Positions 10,314 through 18,188 are shown, numbered from the stretch's first letter. The stretch is DNA of 64,000 nucleotides from Corynebacterium ulcerans (GCF_900187135.1 NZ_LT906443.1:2294001-2358000), one strand, 5' to 3'. Notes: generated by a model from the letters alone, not told the origin. Numbers and translations: made by a program.

Positions 10314-10856
10314 ATGGTGATTAAGAAAAAGCGTGCGGTTCCGGTAGTCAACCGCCCTGAGCGAACGCGTGGGTTCAAACTACCGCGGAAGCGTATTCAC
10401 CTGCACGCCAGAGGTCTGATCATTGTGGGGATAGTCCTAGTGATCCTTGTTGTGATGATTTTTCGGCCCCTTCACACATACATGATGCAGCGGGCCGACA
10501 TTGCTCGTCTCACCTCTTCGATCGAACAGAAGCAGCAAAAGAAGGACGATCTGCTCTCGGAGTTAGACAAATACAAGTCCGATGCTTACATCAGGGAACA
10601 AGCGCGTACACGACTTGGCGTCATTGCACGTGGGGAACGTGCGTACCGAGTGCTGACCCCAGAACTCGAAGCTAAAGAGCCCATGGGGGGAGGGGAGAAC
10701 ATCAACCATGATGACTCACGCCCGTGGTTTGAAAAGCTGTGGGATTCCGTGAGTATCCCGGAAGCATCTGAGGAAGAAACCGGAGGAGCGGATGGTCCAG
10801 AAATGCACCTTCCCCTCATCCCCACAGAAGCTCCGGCTCCGCCTGTCACACCTTAA
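10314..10856 (+). CDS. ftsB: Septum formation protein, FtsB/DivIC family
   Basis: A bitopic division protein. It has a basic cytoplasmic N-terminus (about 35 residues), one membrane helix (about residues 36-54) and an extracytoplasmic coiled coil (about 60-90) ending in the DivIC-type sequence YIREQARTRLGVIARGE, then a proline-rich acidic tail. It should join the divisome with FtsL and FtsQ. Its position after eno matches the actinobacterial order. TAGACT at 10299-10304 lies 9 bases before the ATG and there is no ribosome site, so the transcript is probably leaderless or nearly so. Confidence 0.87.
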   Translation: MVIKKKRAVPVVNRPERTRGFKLPRKRIHLHARGLIIVGIVLVILVVMIFRPLHTYMMQRADIARLTSSIEQKQQKKDDLLSELDKYKSDAYIREQARTRLGVIARGERAYRVLTPELEAKEPMGGGENINHDDSRPWFEKLWDSVSIPEASEEETGGADGPEMHLPLIPTEAPAPPVTP

Positions 10857-10918
10857 CCCTATGCGCATTAGGTGATCCAAAATCGAAGTTTCACGTTTGG
10901 CGTGAGACAATACACCTT

Positions 10919-11485
10919 ATGAGTGTTTCCCAAGCCGATCTTTCTGTAGTTGCCGAACAACTGGGCCGTATGCCGCGCGGAGTGATAGAAATTTCTTATC
11001 GCACGCCCGATGGGGTTCCTGGAGTCGTGATGACTACTCCTAAGCTTGACGACGGTACCCCCTTTCCTACTCTCTACTACCTCACTGAGCCCCGTCTTAC
11101 CGCAGAAGCATCTCGCTTAGAAGTCGCTCATGTAATGAAGTGGATGACCGATCGTCTAGAAAATGACGAAGAATTGCGTGCTGATTACCTCAAGGCTCAT
11201 GAACATTTCTTGGCTAAAAGAAATGCAATTGAGGATTTAGGGACAGATTTCTCTGGTGGGGGCATGCCCGATCGGGTGAAATGCCTGCATGTTCTTATCG
11301 CCTATGCATTAGCGGAGGGACCGGAACACTTCAGACTGGGTACGGAGGCCGTAGCTATGGCTGCCGAGCACGCTGGCTTGCGTGGAAGTGCTATCCCAGA
11401 AGATTGGCCCACGTGCTCGGATCTGGGAATCAACCTTTCAGATTTTGACTTCAGTCACGCAGACGTTCCTGGAGGGGCCCAGTGA
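10919..11485 (+). CDS. DUF501 family protein
   Basis: A 188-residue soluble protein of the conserved actinobacterial family DUF501. The typical PRGVIEISYRTPDG..P.VV and PTLYYLTEPRL...ASRLE segments lie in the first 70 residues, and a PDRVKCLHVLIAYALA segment lies near 115-135. The molecular role is unknown. Its stop overlaps the GTG start of ppx2 by four bases (11482-11485), so the two are translationally coupled. This suggests, without showing it, a link to polyphosphate or (p)ppGpp metabolism. Confidence 0.87.
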   Translation: MSVSQADLSVVAEQLGRMPRGVIEISYRTPDGVPGVVMTTPKLDDGTPFPTLYYLTEPRLTAEASRLEVAHVMKWMTDRLENDEELRADYLKAHEHFLAKRNAIEDLGTDFSGGGMPDRVKCLHVLIAYALAEGPEHFRLGTEAVAMAAEHAGLRGSAIPEDWPTCSDLGINLSDFDFSHADVPGGAQ

Positions 11486-12453
11486 CCAAGTTTGCCGCTG
11501 TTGATTGCGGTACAAACTCAATCAGGCTGCTGATCAGCGAAGTACATAATGGTGTTGCTACCGATGTATGCCGGTTGATGGAAATAGTACGCCTAGGGAA
11601 GGGTGTGGATGGTACTGGTGAATTAGCCCCAGAATCTATAGAGCGTGCTCGTTTAGCTCTTGCTCGTTATGTAGAACTTATGAAAGAACACGGTGTACAA
11701 GCCGTGCGTATGGTAGCTACTTCCGCAACTCGGGATGCACGGAACAAAGATGATTTCTTTGCCATGACTGGTAGCCTCCTGGGCCAGATCACTCCTGGAG
11801 CGCGGGCGGAAGTAATTAGCGGTGAGGAAGAAGCTTCCTTGTCTTTCCGTGGTGCAGTTTCGGATCTAGAGGGCGAATCTGGACCGTTTTGTGTCATTGA
11901 CCTGGGAGGAGGCTCTACCGAATTTATCGTAGGGGAGTCTGGGGGCGAGATTTATGGTTCGCATTCTGCTCAAATGGGCTGTGTGCGGCTCACAGAGCGC
12001 ATTATGCGGGCAGACCCTCCCACGGACACCGAGATTGAGATAGCTCGTGATTACGTAACCGAGCGTATTGAGCAAGTAGAGAAAATTGTTCCTATTGAGA
12101 AAGCTTCTACGTTTGTGGGCTGTGCAGGTACGTTCACTACGCTTGCTGCCATGGCGTTGGGGCTAGAATCTTATGATCCTGGCGCCATACATGATGCTCG
12201 ACTGCGTTTGGACGCGCTTCAGGTGATAACCGCGCAGTTGATTGCGGAAACAGCTGCGCAACGAGCAGCCCATCCCGTGATGCATCCTGGGCGTGCAGAT
12301 GTTATTGCGGGTGGTTCCGTGGTAGTGGACGGCGTTTTGGATATGCTTCGTCGCAAGGCTGTAGTTGACCGGATTGTTATTTCTGAAAAAGATATTCTGG
12401 ACGGAATTATTGCTGGATTAGCAGAAGCGCATGAACAGGCGCCCCCGGTGTGA
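11482..12453 (+). CDS. ppx2: Exopolyphosphatase, Ppx/GppA family
   Basis: A 323-residue member of the Ppx/GppA branch of the sugar kinase/actin fold. The phosphate-1 motif AAVDCGTNSIRLLI is at residues 5-18, and CVIDLGGGSTEFI lies near 136-148, with GCAGTFTTLAAM near 213. Such enzymes remove terminal phosphate from polyphosphate or hydrolyse pppGpp. The short length, without the C-terminal HD-like extension, matches actinobacterial Ppx2 proteins. The GTG start overlaps the stop of the DUF501 gene. Confidence 0.9.
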   Translation: MTKFAAVDCGTNSIRLLISEVHNGVATDVCRLMEIVRLGKGVDGTGELAPESIERARLALARYVELMKEHGVQAVRMVATSATRDARNKDDFFAMTGSLLGQITPGARAEVISGEEEASLSFRGAVSDLEGESGPFCVIDLGGGSTEFIVGESGGEIYGSHSAQMGCVRLTERIMRADPPTDTEIEIARDYVTERIEQVEKIVPIEKASTFVGCAGTFTTLAAMALGLESYDPGAIHDARLRLDALQVITAQLIAETAAQRAAHPVMHPGRADVIAGGSVVVDGVLDMLRRKAVVDRIVISEKDILDGIIAGLAEAHEQAPPV

Positions 12454-12506
12454 GAACCTAGGTTTTGAGTACGTGCCACATTCGGTCTAAACTAAGCAGG
12501 CGCGTT

Positions 12507-12580
12507 GCCCCCATAGCCCAATCGGCAGAGGCAGTCGACTTAAAATCGATTCAGTCTGGGTTCGAGTCCCAGTGGGGGCA
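12507..12580 (+). tRNA. tRNA-Leu (anticodon TAA) with a short variable loop
   Basis: The acceptor GCCCCCA (12507-12513) pairs with TGGGGGC (12573-12579). The anticodon stem GTCGA/TCGAT encloses loop CTTAAAA, which gives anticodon TAA. The T arm is CTGGG-TTCGAGT-CCCAG. By anticodon it reads UUA/UUG leucine codons. Between the anticodon stem and the T stem there are only five bases (TCAGT), whereas bacterial tRNA-Leu normally has a long variable arm. CA follows, so CCA is not fully encoded. The gene itself is certain; its amino acid identity rests on the anticodon. Confidence 0.9.
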
Positions 12581-12586
12581 CAGCAG

Positions 12587-12631
12587 GAGCATCCCAGTTG
12601 CGACCTAATTTGCTGGGATGCTCTTTTTTTT
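12587..12631 (+). terminator. Rho-independent terminator of the tRNA-Leu gene
   Basis: GAGCATCCCAG (12587-12597) pairs with CTGGGATGCTC (12613-12623), an 11-bp perfect stem followed by eight T (12624-12631). Confidence 0.93.
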
Positions 12632-12829
12632 GCATTTATGGGGCGGGGATTGCTGATGCAATACAGCGGGAAACCGATTGGAAGGAAATACACAGCGGAT
12701 TGGCAGCTACGCCCGAGGGGTTTGCAAGGGACCGGTTTTAGCATGAGGTCATTGAAAAAAGGAGTAGCGCCATCAAGTGTGGCTCTACGTAAAAAAATCG
12801 GTCCTTTACCATCCTTGAAAGGCAGAGCT

Positions 12830-13042
12830 ATGACTTACGATAACGTTCGATTCCAATCTTCAGCTGCGGCGAAAAAGGAGTCTTTCGATAGCGCTGTGTA
12901 TCATCTCGGTGTGATTGATCCTTATGCAGATTCCGCATGGACGTATGTTCTAGAAAATCGCGGTGAACGACATACTGGTGTTACCTCCTTGAGGCCTCTT
13001 TCTTATGACAGTTCATATAGAAAATCTCGACTCACTGTCTAG
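12830..13042 (+). CDS. Small protein of unknown function (70 residues)
   Basis: I do not recognise this protein. The frame is open from further upstream, but ATG 12830 has GAAAGG 7-12 bases before it and the sequence before that is tRNA and terminator. The product is polar, rich in serine and tyrosine, with no membrane segment or cysteine. A terminator-like hairpin follows 25 bases after the stop, and the gene lies after the tRNA terminator, so it looks like its own small transcription unit just ahead of the ripA control region. It could still be a chance frame; the ribosome site and terminator argue for a real gene. Confidence 0.5.
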   Translation: MTYDNVRFQSSAAAKKESFDSAVYHLGVIDPYADSAWTYVLENRGERHTGVTSLRPLSYDSSYRKSRLTV

Positions 13043-13066
13043 AAAAGTTACGTGCTATTTTCTCTT

Positions 13067-13106
13067 AAAACCACTGGCGCTGTGATGCGTCCGGTGGTTT
13101 TGCTTT
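13067..13106 (+). terminator. Terminator after the small unknown gene
   Basis: AAAACCACTGG (13067-13077) pairs with CCGGTGGTTTT (13091-13101) with one T-G pair, followed by GCTTTT. Confidence 0.7.
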
Positions 13107-13141
13107 TGTGTGAAGTATATTTCTCTATCAACCTATGGAAG

Positions 13142-13160
13142 TATGCTTAGGGAAACCTAT
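13142..13160. promoter_or_regulatory. Candidate DtxR iron-repressor box upstream of ripA
   Basis: TATGCTTAGGGAAACCTAT matches 13 of 19 positions of the DtxR palindrome TTAGGTTAGGCTAACCTAA, with the right half almost complete. It lies about 125 bases before the proposed ripA ATG and just before a good small leader frame. In C. glutamicum ripA is known to be repressed by DtxR with iron, which fits. Confidence 0.55.
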
Positions 13161-13189
13161 GTTGTAATATGTGGCATAAAGGCACCTTT

Positions 13190-13273
13190 ATGGGGCTACG
13201 TAAAATGATTGAGAATATCGAGGAAGTATCTCATCACGTACCACGTGTGGCTTTTGCTTTTCTCGATGGTTAA
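13190..13273 (+). other. Short upstream frame overlapping ripA: leader peptide or displaced N-terminus
   Basis: ATG 13190 is preceded by AAAGG at spacing 7, the best ribosome site in this region. It opens a 27-codon frame that stops at TAA 13271-13273, overlapping the proposed ripA ATG (13266) in another frame. The peptide contains EEVSHHVPRVAFAFLDG, which reads like ordinary protein. Either it is a coupled leader peptide, or it is the true N-terminus of RipA cut off by a one-base frameshift. Confidence 0.4.
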
Positions 13274-14327
13274 TGATGCGCAAAAAGTATTGCATTTTAT
13301 GTTAGATGCAGTAGAAAGGGTTAGCGTGACTTCCCATACGTCTAGGTTCGGTAGCACGGTGTTACTTTGGTGCGATCAAGGCACTGCGACTGTCAACGCG
13401 CCGGATCGGGTAGTTGCAGTGATGGCTGGGGATATAGTGGTGGCTCCAGTAGGTGCTTTTGTCTCGGGGCATGGGGTGGTATTGCCAATTACGTTCCCAG
13501 ATTTTCATTTTCAAGGAAATACTAGGCGTATACACTTAGGATCCCGTTGGTCTCATCGTATGGTCTATGAGTTTGCCCGGAGCCTGATGGGGGAGAAGGA
13601 CTTATCTCCGGAGATAGCAAGCCTTTTTAGTGAGCGTGCATGCCCTCCGCCTGCCCCGCAGTCCGGTGCCGCAAAAATGGTCGCTCAATTACTTGTTGCT
13701 AACCCCGCAGATCAGACGTCACTCGTGTCATTTGCCCAACGTTTTCATGTGAGCTCGCGGACATTACAGCGTCAATTCTTGCAGGGAACCGGCTTCACCT
13801 TTAGTGAATGGCGTGCGGCTCATCGGGTTTCTGTTGCGGCTACCCTTCTTCCTCATGATTTTACTATCTCAGTAGTCGCGAATTTGGTGGGATTCAGTGC
13901 AACGTCATCGTTGACACGAGCTTTTAGAAGGCATACTGGATTGACACCATCTGCTTTTACAGGCAGTGCAACGGGGATGGGAAGCGTAGGAGAGCCTCCA
14001 CACATTCCTGCGACAACCACCTTTGCTCGTGCTGAGCAGGATCTAGCGTTGTGGATTTATAAAGGTACTGCAACTGTGACTACTCCTGGATATTGTCGTT
14101 TTGTGGGCATGGGAGAAACAGTGACTATCCCTTCTGGAACCCACACCAGAGTTGACGTTGCGGCGGGCTCGATAGCGCTGCCGATTCCATTGGCACATGC
14201 TAACGAGGGGTTGACGCTCATGGATGCGCTAAAACACTGTTTAAATCCGGCAACCACAGCGGAATTGCGCCCTCTTGCGGCAAACGAGAGAGTTGCTGCG
14301 GAAAAGCTTTTGATCCCCAGCCCATAA
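13266..14327 (+). CDS. ripA: AraC-family regulator, RipA-like (iron-protein regulator)
   Basis: A 353-residue protein from ATG 13266. An AraC-type DNA-binding domain lies in the middle (about 136-228), with both helix-turn-helix parts visible (SLVSFAQRFHVSSRTLQRQF and VANLVGFSATSSLTRAFRR). Each side has a similar cupin-like strand block: LLWCDQGTATVNAP (about 33-46) and LALWIYKGTATVTTP (about 259-273). RipA of C. glutamicum represses genes for iron-containing enzymes when iron is short. The identification rests on the AraC domain, the position between ppx2 and greA, and the upstream DtxR-like box. The 5' end is doubtful: no ribosome site precedes ATG 13266, and a well-started frame overlaps it, so the gene may be frameshifted or start elsewhere. 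Confidence 0.7.
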   Translation: MVNDAQKVLHFMLDAVERVSVTSHTSRFGSTVLLWCDQGTATVNAPDRVVAVMAGDIVVAPVGAFVSGHGVVLPITFPDFHFQGNTRRIHLGSRWSHRMVYEFARSLMGEKDLSPEIASLFSERACPPPAPQSGAAKMVAQLLVANPADQTSLVSFAQRFHVSSRTLQRQFLQGTGFTFSEWRAAHRVSVAATLLPHDFTISVVANLVGFSATSSLTRAFRRHTGLTPSAFTGSATGMGSVGEPPHIPATTTFARAEQDLALWIYKGTATVTTPGYCRFVGMGETVTIPSGTHTRVDVAAGSIALPIPLAHANEGLTLMDALKHCLNPATTAELRPLAANERVAAEKLLIPSP

Positions 14328-14328
14328 A

Positions 14329-14360
14329 CGCTCTAGGAAGTAAAGAGCGAGGCATTTTTT
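14329..14360 (+). terminator. Weak terminator after ripA
   Basis: CGCTCT (14329-14334) pairs with AGAGCG (14344-14349), followed after a few bases by six T (14355-14360). Confidence 0.55.
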
Positions 14361-14444
14361 AATTACGGGAACAAAAGTGTTACCTGTATCGTTTCTAGGT
14401 AGTACATAGAAAATGAATCGGTGCGAAAGGAAAAGTGTCGCCCC

Positions 14445-15266
14445 ATGCGCAGTAGCAATCCGGTCTTAAATTCTCTGACGGGTTCCCGCCAACGACAGAC
14501 CCAGGCGGGCTACCAGCAGCAGATCGATAACCCCTATGGGGGATATGGTTACAATCAGCTTGATCCGCAGGTTAACGATCGTCCCATGACCGTGGATGAC
14601 GTTGTCTCTAAAACGGGAATTACCCTTGGAGTCATCATCGCGTTTGCGATCCTTAACTTCGGAATTGCCCAGGTGAATTCCGGCATTGCGTTGATGCTGA
14701 CGGGCGTCGGCGCTATCGGCGGTCTGATCACTGTTCTGATCTCTTCCTTTGGTCGTAAGTTTGGCTCTGCGCCTATCACCTTGACCTATGCGGCATTTGA
14801 GGGATTGTTCGTAGGCGGTATCTCGCTTGTCTTGTCTGGCTGGCTTGTCGGCGGGCAAAACGCTGGAACCTTGATCGGTCAGGCAGTGCTGGGCACTGTT
14901 GGCGTTTTCCTGGGAATGCTGTACGTATACAAGACAGGCGCAGTGAAGGTGACGCCTAAGTTCAACCGGATTCTTACCTCCTGCATCATCGGTGTTCTCG
15001 TTCTTGTGGTGGGCAACCTGGTGTTGAGCCTCTTCGGCGTGAACCTCGGGCTTTATAGCGGTGGCCCTATCGCCATTATCTTCTCACTCGTATGCATTGG
15101 ACTAGCGGCGATGAGCTTCTTGCAGGACTTTGATATCGCTGACCGTCTCATCCGTCAGGGAGCTCCTTCCAAGAATGCGTGGGGCGTGGCGCTCGGCTTA
15201 GCTGTGACACTTGTGTGGCTGTACACGGAGATTCTCCGTCTCCTGAGCTACTTCAATCAGAGGTAA
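14445..15266 (+). CDS. Bax inhibitor-1/YccA family membrane protein
   Basis: A soluble N-terminal tail of about 55 residues rich in Gln, Tyr and Gly (QQQIDNPYGGYGYNQ) is followed by seven hydrophobic segments. The last part is SFLQDFDIADRLIRQGAP...WLYTEILRLLSYF, the typical end of the actinobacterial Bax-inhibitor-1 group. Relatives are calcium-leak channels or membrane stability factors, but the bacterial role is not settled. The start is ATG 14445; GTG 14421 would add eight residues, and the AAAGGA upstream lies rather far from ATG 14445, so the start is slightly uncertain. The gene is monocistronic, ending at a perfect palindromic terminator. Confidence 0.85.
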   Translation: MRSSNPVLNSLTGSRQRQTQAGYQQQIDNPYGGYGYNQLDPQVNDRPMTVDDVVSKTGITLGVIIAFAILNFGIAQVNSGIALMLTGVGAIGGLITVLISSFGRKFGSAPITLTYAAFEGLFVGGISLVLSGWLVGGQNAGTLIGQAVLGTVGVFLGMLYVYKTGAVKVTPKFNRILTSCIIGVLVLVVGNLVLSLFGVNLGLYSGGPIAIIFSLVCIGLAAMSFLQDFDIADRLIRQGAPSKNAWGVALGLAVTLVWLYTEILRLLSYFNQR

Positions 15267-15284
15267 ATAAGAAATACGCATTTT

Positions 15285-15316
15285 AAGGTGACTGCTTCCT
15301 AGGAAGCAGTCACCTT
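15285..15316. terminator. Bidirectional terminator, perfect 32-base palindrome
   Basis: AAGGTGACTGCTTCCT (15285-15300) is followed directly by its exact complement (15301-15316). It separates the Bax-inhibitor gene from the convergent lipoprotein gene. The centre is CCTAGG. Confidence 0.85.
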
Positions 15317-15322
15317 TCTGCG

Positions 15323-15838
15323 TTATAAGGGAATCATTGCTCCATCGACATAGACATCAGCGAAAACGATAGCTTCGGCACTTTGTAGTGGATTTCTTAA
15401 GGTGATTGTTACCGGTGTACGGGGAGTTTTTCCCATTTCTCTGAATCCAGTGCCAACGGCTTCAACAGAACTCCACGAAGACCACGTGATATCAACAACG
15501 CGGTCGTCTTTATCGGTGCATGATAAAGAAATTGTGCGAGGTCTAGTAGTCGGAGAACCAACGCAGTCAATGAATGATGGAACCTGTCCAGGCGCTAGGA
15601 GAGGAGGCGAAGGTGAGAGAAAAGGCTCACTGGTTACTGTCGTACTGGAATCTGAGCTACTGCGATGTTGGGGTACTCGAGTTGATGGCGACGTCGTCAC
15701 GCTAGCAGTTAAGCGCGCACTCGTTGCCGTGGCAATCTTTTTAGGTGAGTCCACGTGGGAAGCAGGGGTGCACGCTAATGAGGAAAGGCAAAAGCCCGCT
15801 GCAATAAGGGAATAAAAGCAGCGGGCGATGCGGCGCAT
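15323..15838 (-). CDS. Putative secreted lipoprotein, unknown function
   Basis: A 171-residue product. A basic N-terminus and hydrophobic stretch end at SLACTPAS (Cys 23), a probable but imperfect lipobox. Then comes a long Ser/Thr/Pro-rich linker (about 30-85) and a small C-terminal domain with two cysteines (FIDCVG and LSCTDK). No family is recognised. The ATG overlaps the TAA of greA by one base (TAATG), so it is translated with greA. It is probably a cell-surface protein; no function is inferred. Confidence 0.7.
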   Translation of the reverse strand: MRRIARCFYSLIAAGFCLSSLACTPASHVDSPKKIATATSARLTASVTTSPSTRVPQHRSSSDSSTTVTSEPFLSPSPPLLAPGQVPSFIDCVGSPTTRPRTISLSCTDKDDRVVDITWSSWSSVEAVGTGFREMGKTPRTPVTITLRNPLQSAEAIVFADVYVDGAMIPL

Positions 15839-16359
15839 TAGTTTTTACGCATGGTAGCGGCCTTGGTGGAGTCGTAAGGCTCTGCAGTAACTACGGTCAC
15901 CGTGATGGTTTTGCCATTGGGTGCAGTGTACTCGCGAGTCTCGCCTTCCTTAGCTCCAACAACTGCAGCACCGAGGGGAGACTGCTCAGAGAAGGTTTCC
16001 AGGTCCTTGTTATCGGAGGCTGCCGCACGAGTACCGATGAGGAAGGTTTCCTTATCGTTCTTATCGCCGTTGTAGTAAACGTGCACTACGGAACCGATGT
16101 GGGCGACGCCCTCAACGATACCTACACGCTCGGTGGTGGAGTTAGCGAGGATTTCAGAGATCTGCTTGATGCGAGCTTCTTCTTGATCCTGCATTTCACG
16201 TGCAGCGTCGTAACCGGCGTTTTCTTTGAGATCGCCTTCCTCGCGGCGCTCGTTGATCTCAGCTGCGACCTCGGGGCGGTGTGCAATAAGTGCATTGAGC
16301 TCTTCTTCGAGCTTAGCCTTGGTTTCCGGGGTGATGTACTGCTTTTGGTTTTCGGCCAT
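15838..16359 (-). CDS. greA: Transcription elongation factor GreA
   Basis: A 173-residue GreA. The N-terminal coiled coil with the acidic tip segment (INERREEGDLKENAGYDAAREMQ, in part, around residues 38-60) enters the RNA polymerase secondary channel and stimulates cleavage of backtracked RNA. The C-terminal FKBP-like domain ends in SPLGAAVVGAKEGE. I start it at MAENQKQY (16359) rather than the longer frame, which matches the usual family N-terminus. The neighbours, a DUF4307 gene upstream and mca beyond it, match the mycobacterial order. Confidence 0.95.
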   Translation of the reverse strand: MAENQKQYITPETKAKLEEELNALIAHRPEVAAEINERREEGDLKENAGYDAAREMQDQEEARIKQISEILANSTTERVGIVEGVAHIGSVVHVYYNGDKNDKETFLIGTRAAASDNKDLETFSEQSPLGAAVVGAKEGETREYTAPNGKTITVTVVTAEPYDSTKAATMRKN

Positions 16360-16625
16360 AATCCGTATCCCTCTACACGTTGGTAATCGAGGCAATCCGC
16401 AATGTAAATCAATGGCGGCGAGGAGTCTATGAGGCGAAAGATGCCTCAAGGTACTCTTCTGCTGCCATGATGATGGCCCCGAATAAAAGAATTTACGTGC
16501 GGTTTGGCACGGCAACACTTACGTTTCGGGGCCGAATCACGCGGATAGCGCGCTTTTGCTGGGATTCTACCACAGATGCTGTGGCTGGGAGATCCCGCTA
16601 AGAGACTGTGTGTCCTTTGCTGTGG

Positions 16626-17087
16626 TTAACTACGGTGCAAGTAGAAAGGGATGGAAGAACTGCAGCCATAGAGATTTCCGGATACGGCGCCCTGAGACGT
16701 CTTGATAGGGACCTCGATACGCTGAGTTTTATCTCCTCCGCTGGGCAAAAAGAATTCGCGACGTCCTACTTCGGCCATTTCGTAGTCTAGGGCCGTAACG
16801 ATGCAGTAATGGTCGACGTCCGTATCATCCCTGGTTACGTCGACAGTGAGCGTGAAATTATTGCCATCAACCTGCATAACATTGGCGATCTGCCCAGAAA
16901 TCTTTGTTTGGCGATCTTGCTGTACAAATTTGATGAGCGCAACCGCGATTGCAGCGGTGATAACGAGGATCAGAATGGCAAGGAGCTTGCCGCTTAGGTG
17001 AGATGATTTTTGTGGTTTCTGGGGATCCGAGTAGCGTGCGCGGGCGGTATTACTGCTGCTTGACGACGAAGGCTCTTGTGGTGTCAT
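16626..17087 (-). CDS. DUF4307 family membrane protein
   Basis: A 153-residue bitopic protein: a Ser-rich cytoplasmic tail (1-33), one membrane helix (about 34-52, LLAILILVITAAIAVALIKF) and an external domain of about 95 residues with two cysteines (YCIVTALDYEMAEVGRREF, LYGCSS). This matches the actinobacterial DUF4307 family, which is regularly found between greA and mca. Function unknown. It is divergent from mca, sharing the roughly 210-base region between them. Confidence 0.82.
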   Translation of the reverse strand: MTPQEPSSSSSSNTARARYSDPQKPQKSSHLSGKLLAILILVITAAIAVALIKFVQQDRQTKISGQIANVMQVDGNNFTLTVDVTRDDTDVDHYCIVTALDYEMAEVGRREFFLPSGGDKTQRIEVPIKTSQGAVSGNLYGCSSSIPFYLHRS

Positions 17088-17297
17088 CTCTTACGCTCCT
17101 CAGTGAGATCCTGTACCCGCCATCTCGCTTATTGCTCCAGCATCTGCGGCGAAGCGCGGGTAGCGTGGGCGACTTCTCGACGCCTCCTGTGCACATCATA
17201 GTATCCGATCAGTATCTCACCCCTGCACTAGCAACTCCGACTACACTGCGGCTTTATAGTTGAAGAACAAATGACTAGCTAGGAAAGGACCACTCCT

Positions 17298-18188
17298 ATG
17301 CGCGGGTTGCGTCTTCTCGCTATACATGCTCATCCAGATGATGAGGCCAGCAAAGGTGCCGCCACGATGGCAAAGTACGCCGCTGAAGGCTGCGACGTGC
17401 TCGTTTTGACCTGCACTGGTGGCGAGCGGGGAGCCATCCTTAATCCGGCCATGGATAAACCTGGAATCCTAGAAAATATGGCGCAGGTGCGTAGGAAAGA
17501 GATGGCGGAGTCAATTCGCGCCATAGGTGCTCACCATTGTTGGCTGGGCTACATCGATTCAGGGCTACCTGAAGGAGATCCTTTACCTGCGTTACCACCC
17601 GGATGCTTTGCGCTTGCGGACACCGAGGAAGTAGTGGATAAGGTCGTGGCAGTGATTCGAGAGTTCCAGCCACACGTGATCATTACCTACGACGAAAATG
17701 GTGGTTATCCTCATCCTGACCACCTTAAGGTCCATGAAGTCTCTATGCTTGCTTGGGATCATTCAGGGCAGACGGCTTATAAACCAGAGCTTGGAGCTGC
17801 GTGGGAGCCGCTCAAACTGTATTACACACATGGGTTTATCCGACAACGTATGCAAATGTTCCACAACTTGCTGATTCAAGAGGGGAAAGAAAGCCCTTAC
17901 GTAGACATGCTTGAGCGATGGCAGATTCATCGTGCGGACATCATGGCGCGTGTAACCACCCAAATTCGATGTGAAGAATATTTTGAGCAGCGTGATGAGG
18001 CTTTGCGTGCCCACGCCACGCAAATAGATCCTGCAGGGGCTTTCTTTGGTACTCCGGTGGAAGACCAACAGCGTTTATGGCCTACTGAGGAATTTGAGTT
18101 GGCAAGAACACGCGTAACTACTGCCATTCCAGAAAATGACCTCTTTGCTGGAATTGATCGAGAGTATAAAGACCTGAATCGCCCATAA
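17298..18188 (+). CDS. mca: Mycothiol S-conjugate amidase
   Basis: A zinc amidase of the LmbE/MshB superfamily that cleaves mycothiol-toxin conjugates to a mercapturic acid and GlcN-inositol, so that the toxin can be exported. The zinc motif AHPDDE is at residues 11-16 and the second HPDH lies near 144-147. It has 296 residues, as usual for Mca. GAHHCWLGYIDSGLPEGDP is a typical Mca segment and separates it from MshB. The ATG has AGGAAAGGA about 12 bases upstream. It implies mycothiol synthesis, which is restricted to actinobacteria. Confidence 0.93.
   Translation: MRGLRLLAIHAHPDDEASKGAATMAKYAAEGCDVLVLTCTGGERGAILNPAMDKPGILENMAQVRRKEMAESIRAIGAHHCWLGYIDSGLPEGDPLPALPPGCFALADTEEVVDKVVAVIREFQPHVIITYDENGGYPHPDHLKVHEVSMLAWDHSGQTAYKPELGAAWEPLKLYYTHGFIRQRMQMFHNLLIQEGKESPYVDMLERWQIHRADIMARVTTQIRCEEYFEQRDEALRAHATQIDPAGAFFGTPVEDQQRLWPTEEFELARTRVTTAIPENDLFAGIDREYKDLNRP

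Noticed and set aside
12572-12829. Long frame beginning inside the tRNA-Leu gene
   Set aside because: It covers the tRNA 3' end and its terminator. Only the last 70 codons have a ribosome site, so only 12830-13042 is reported.
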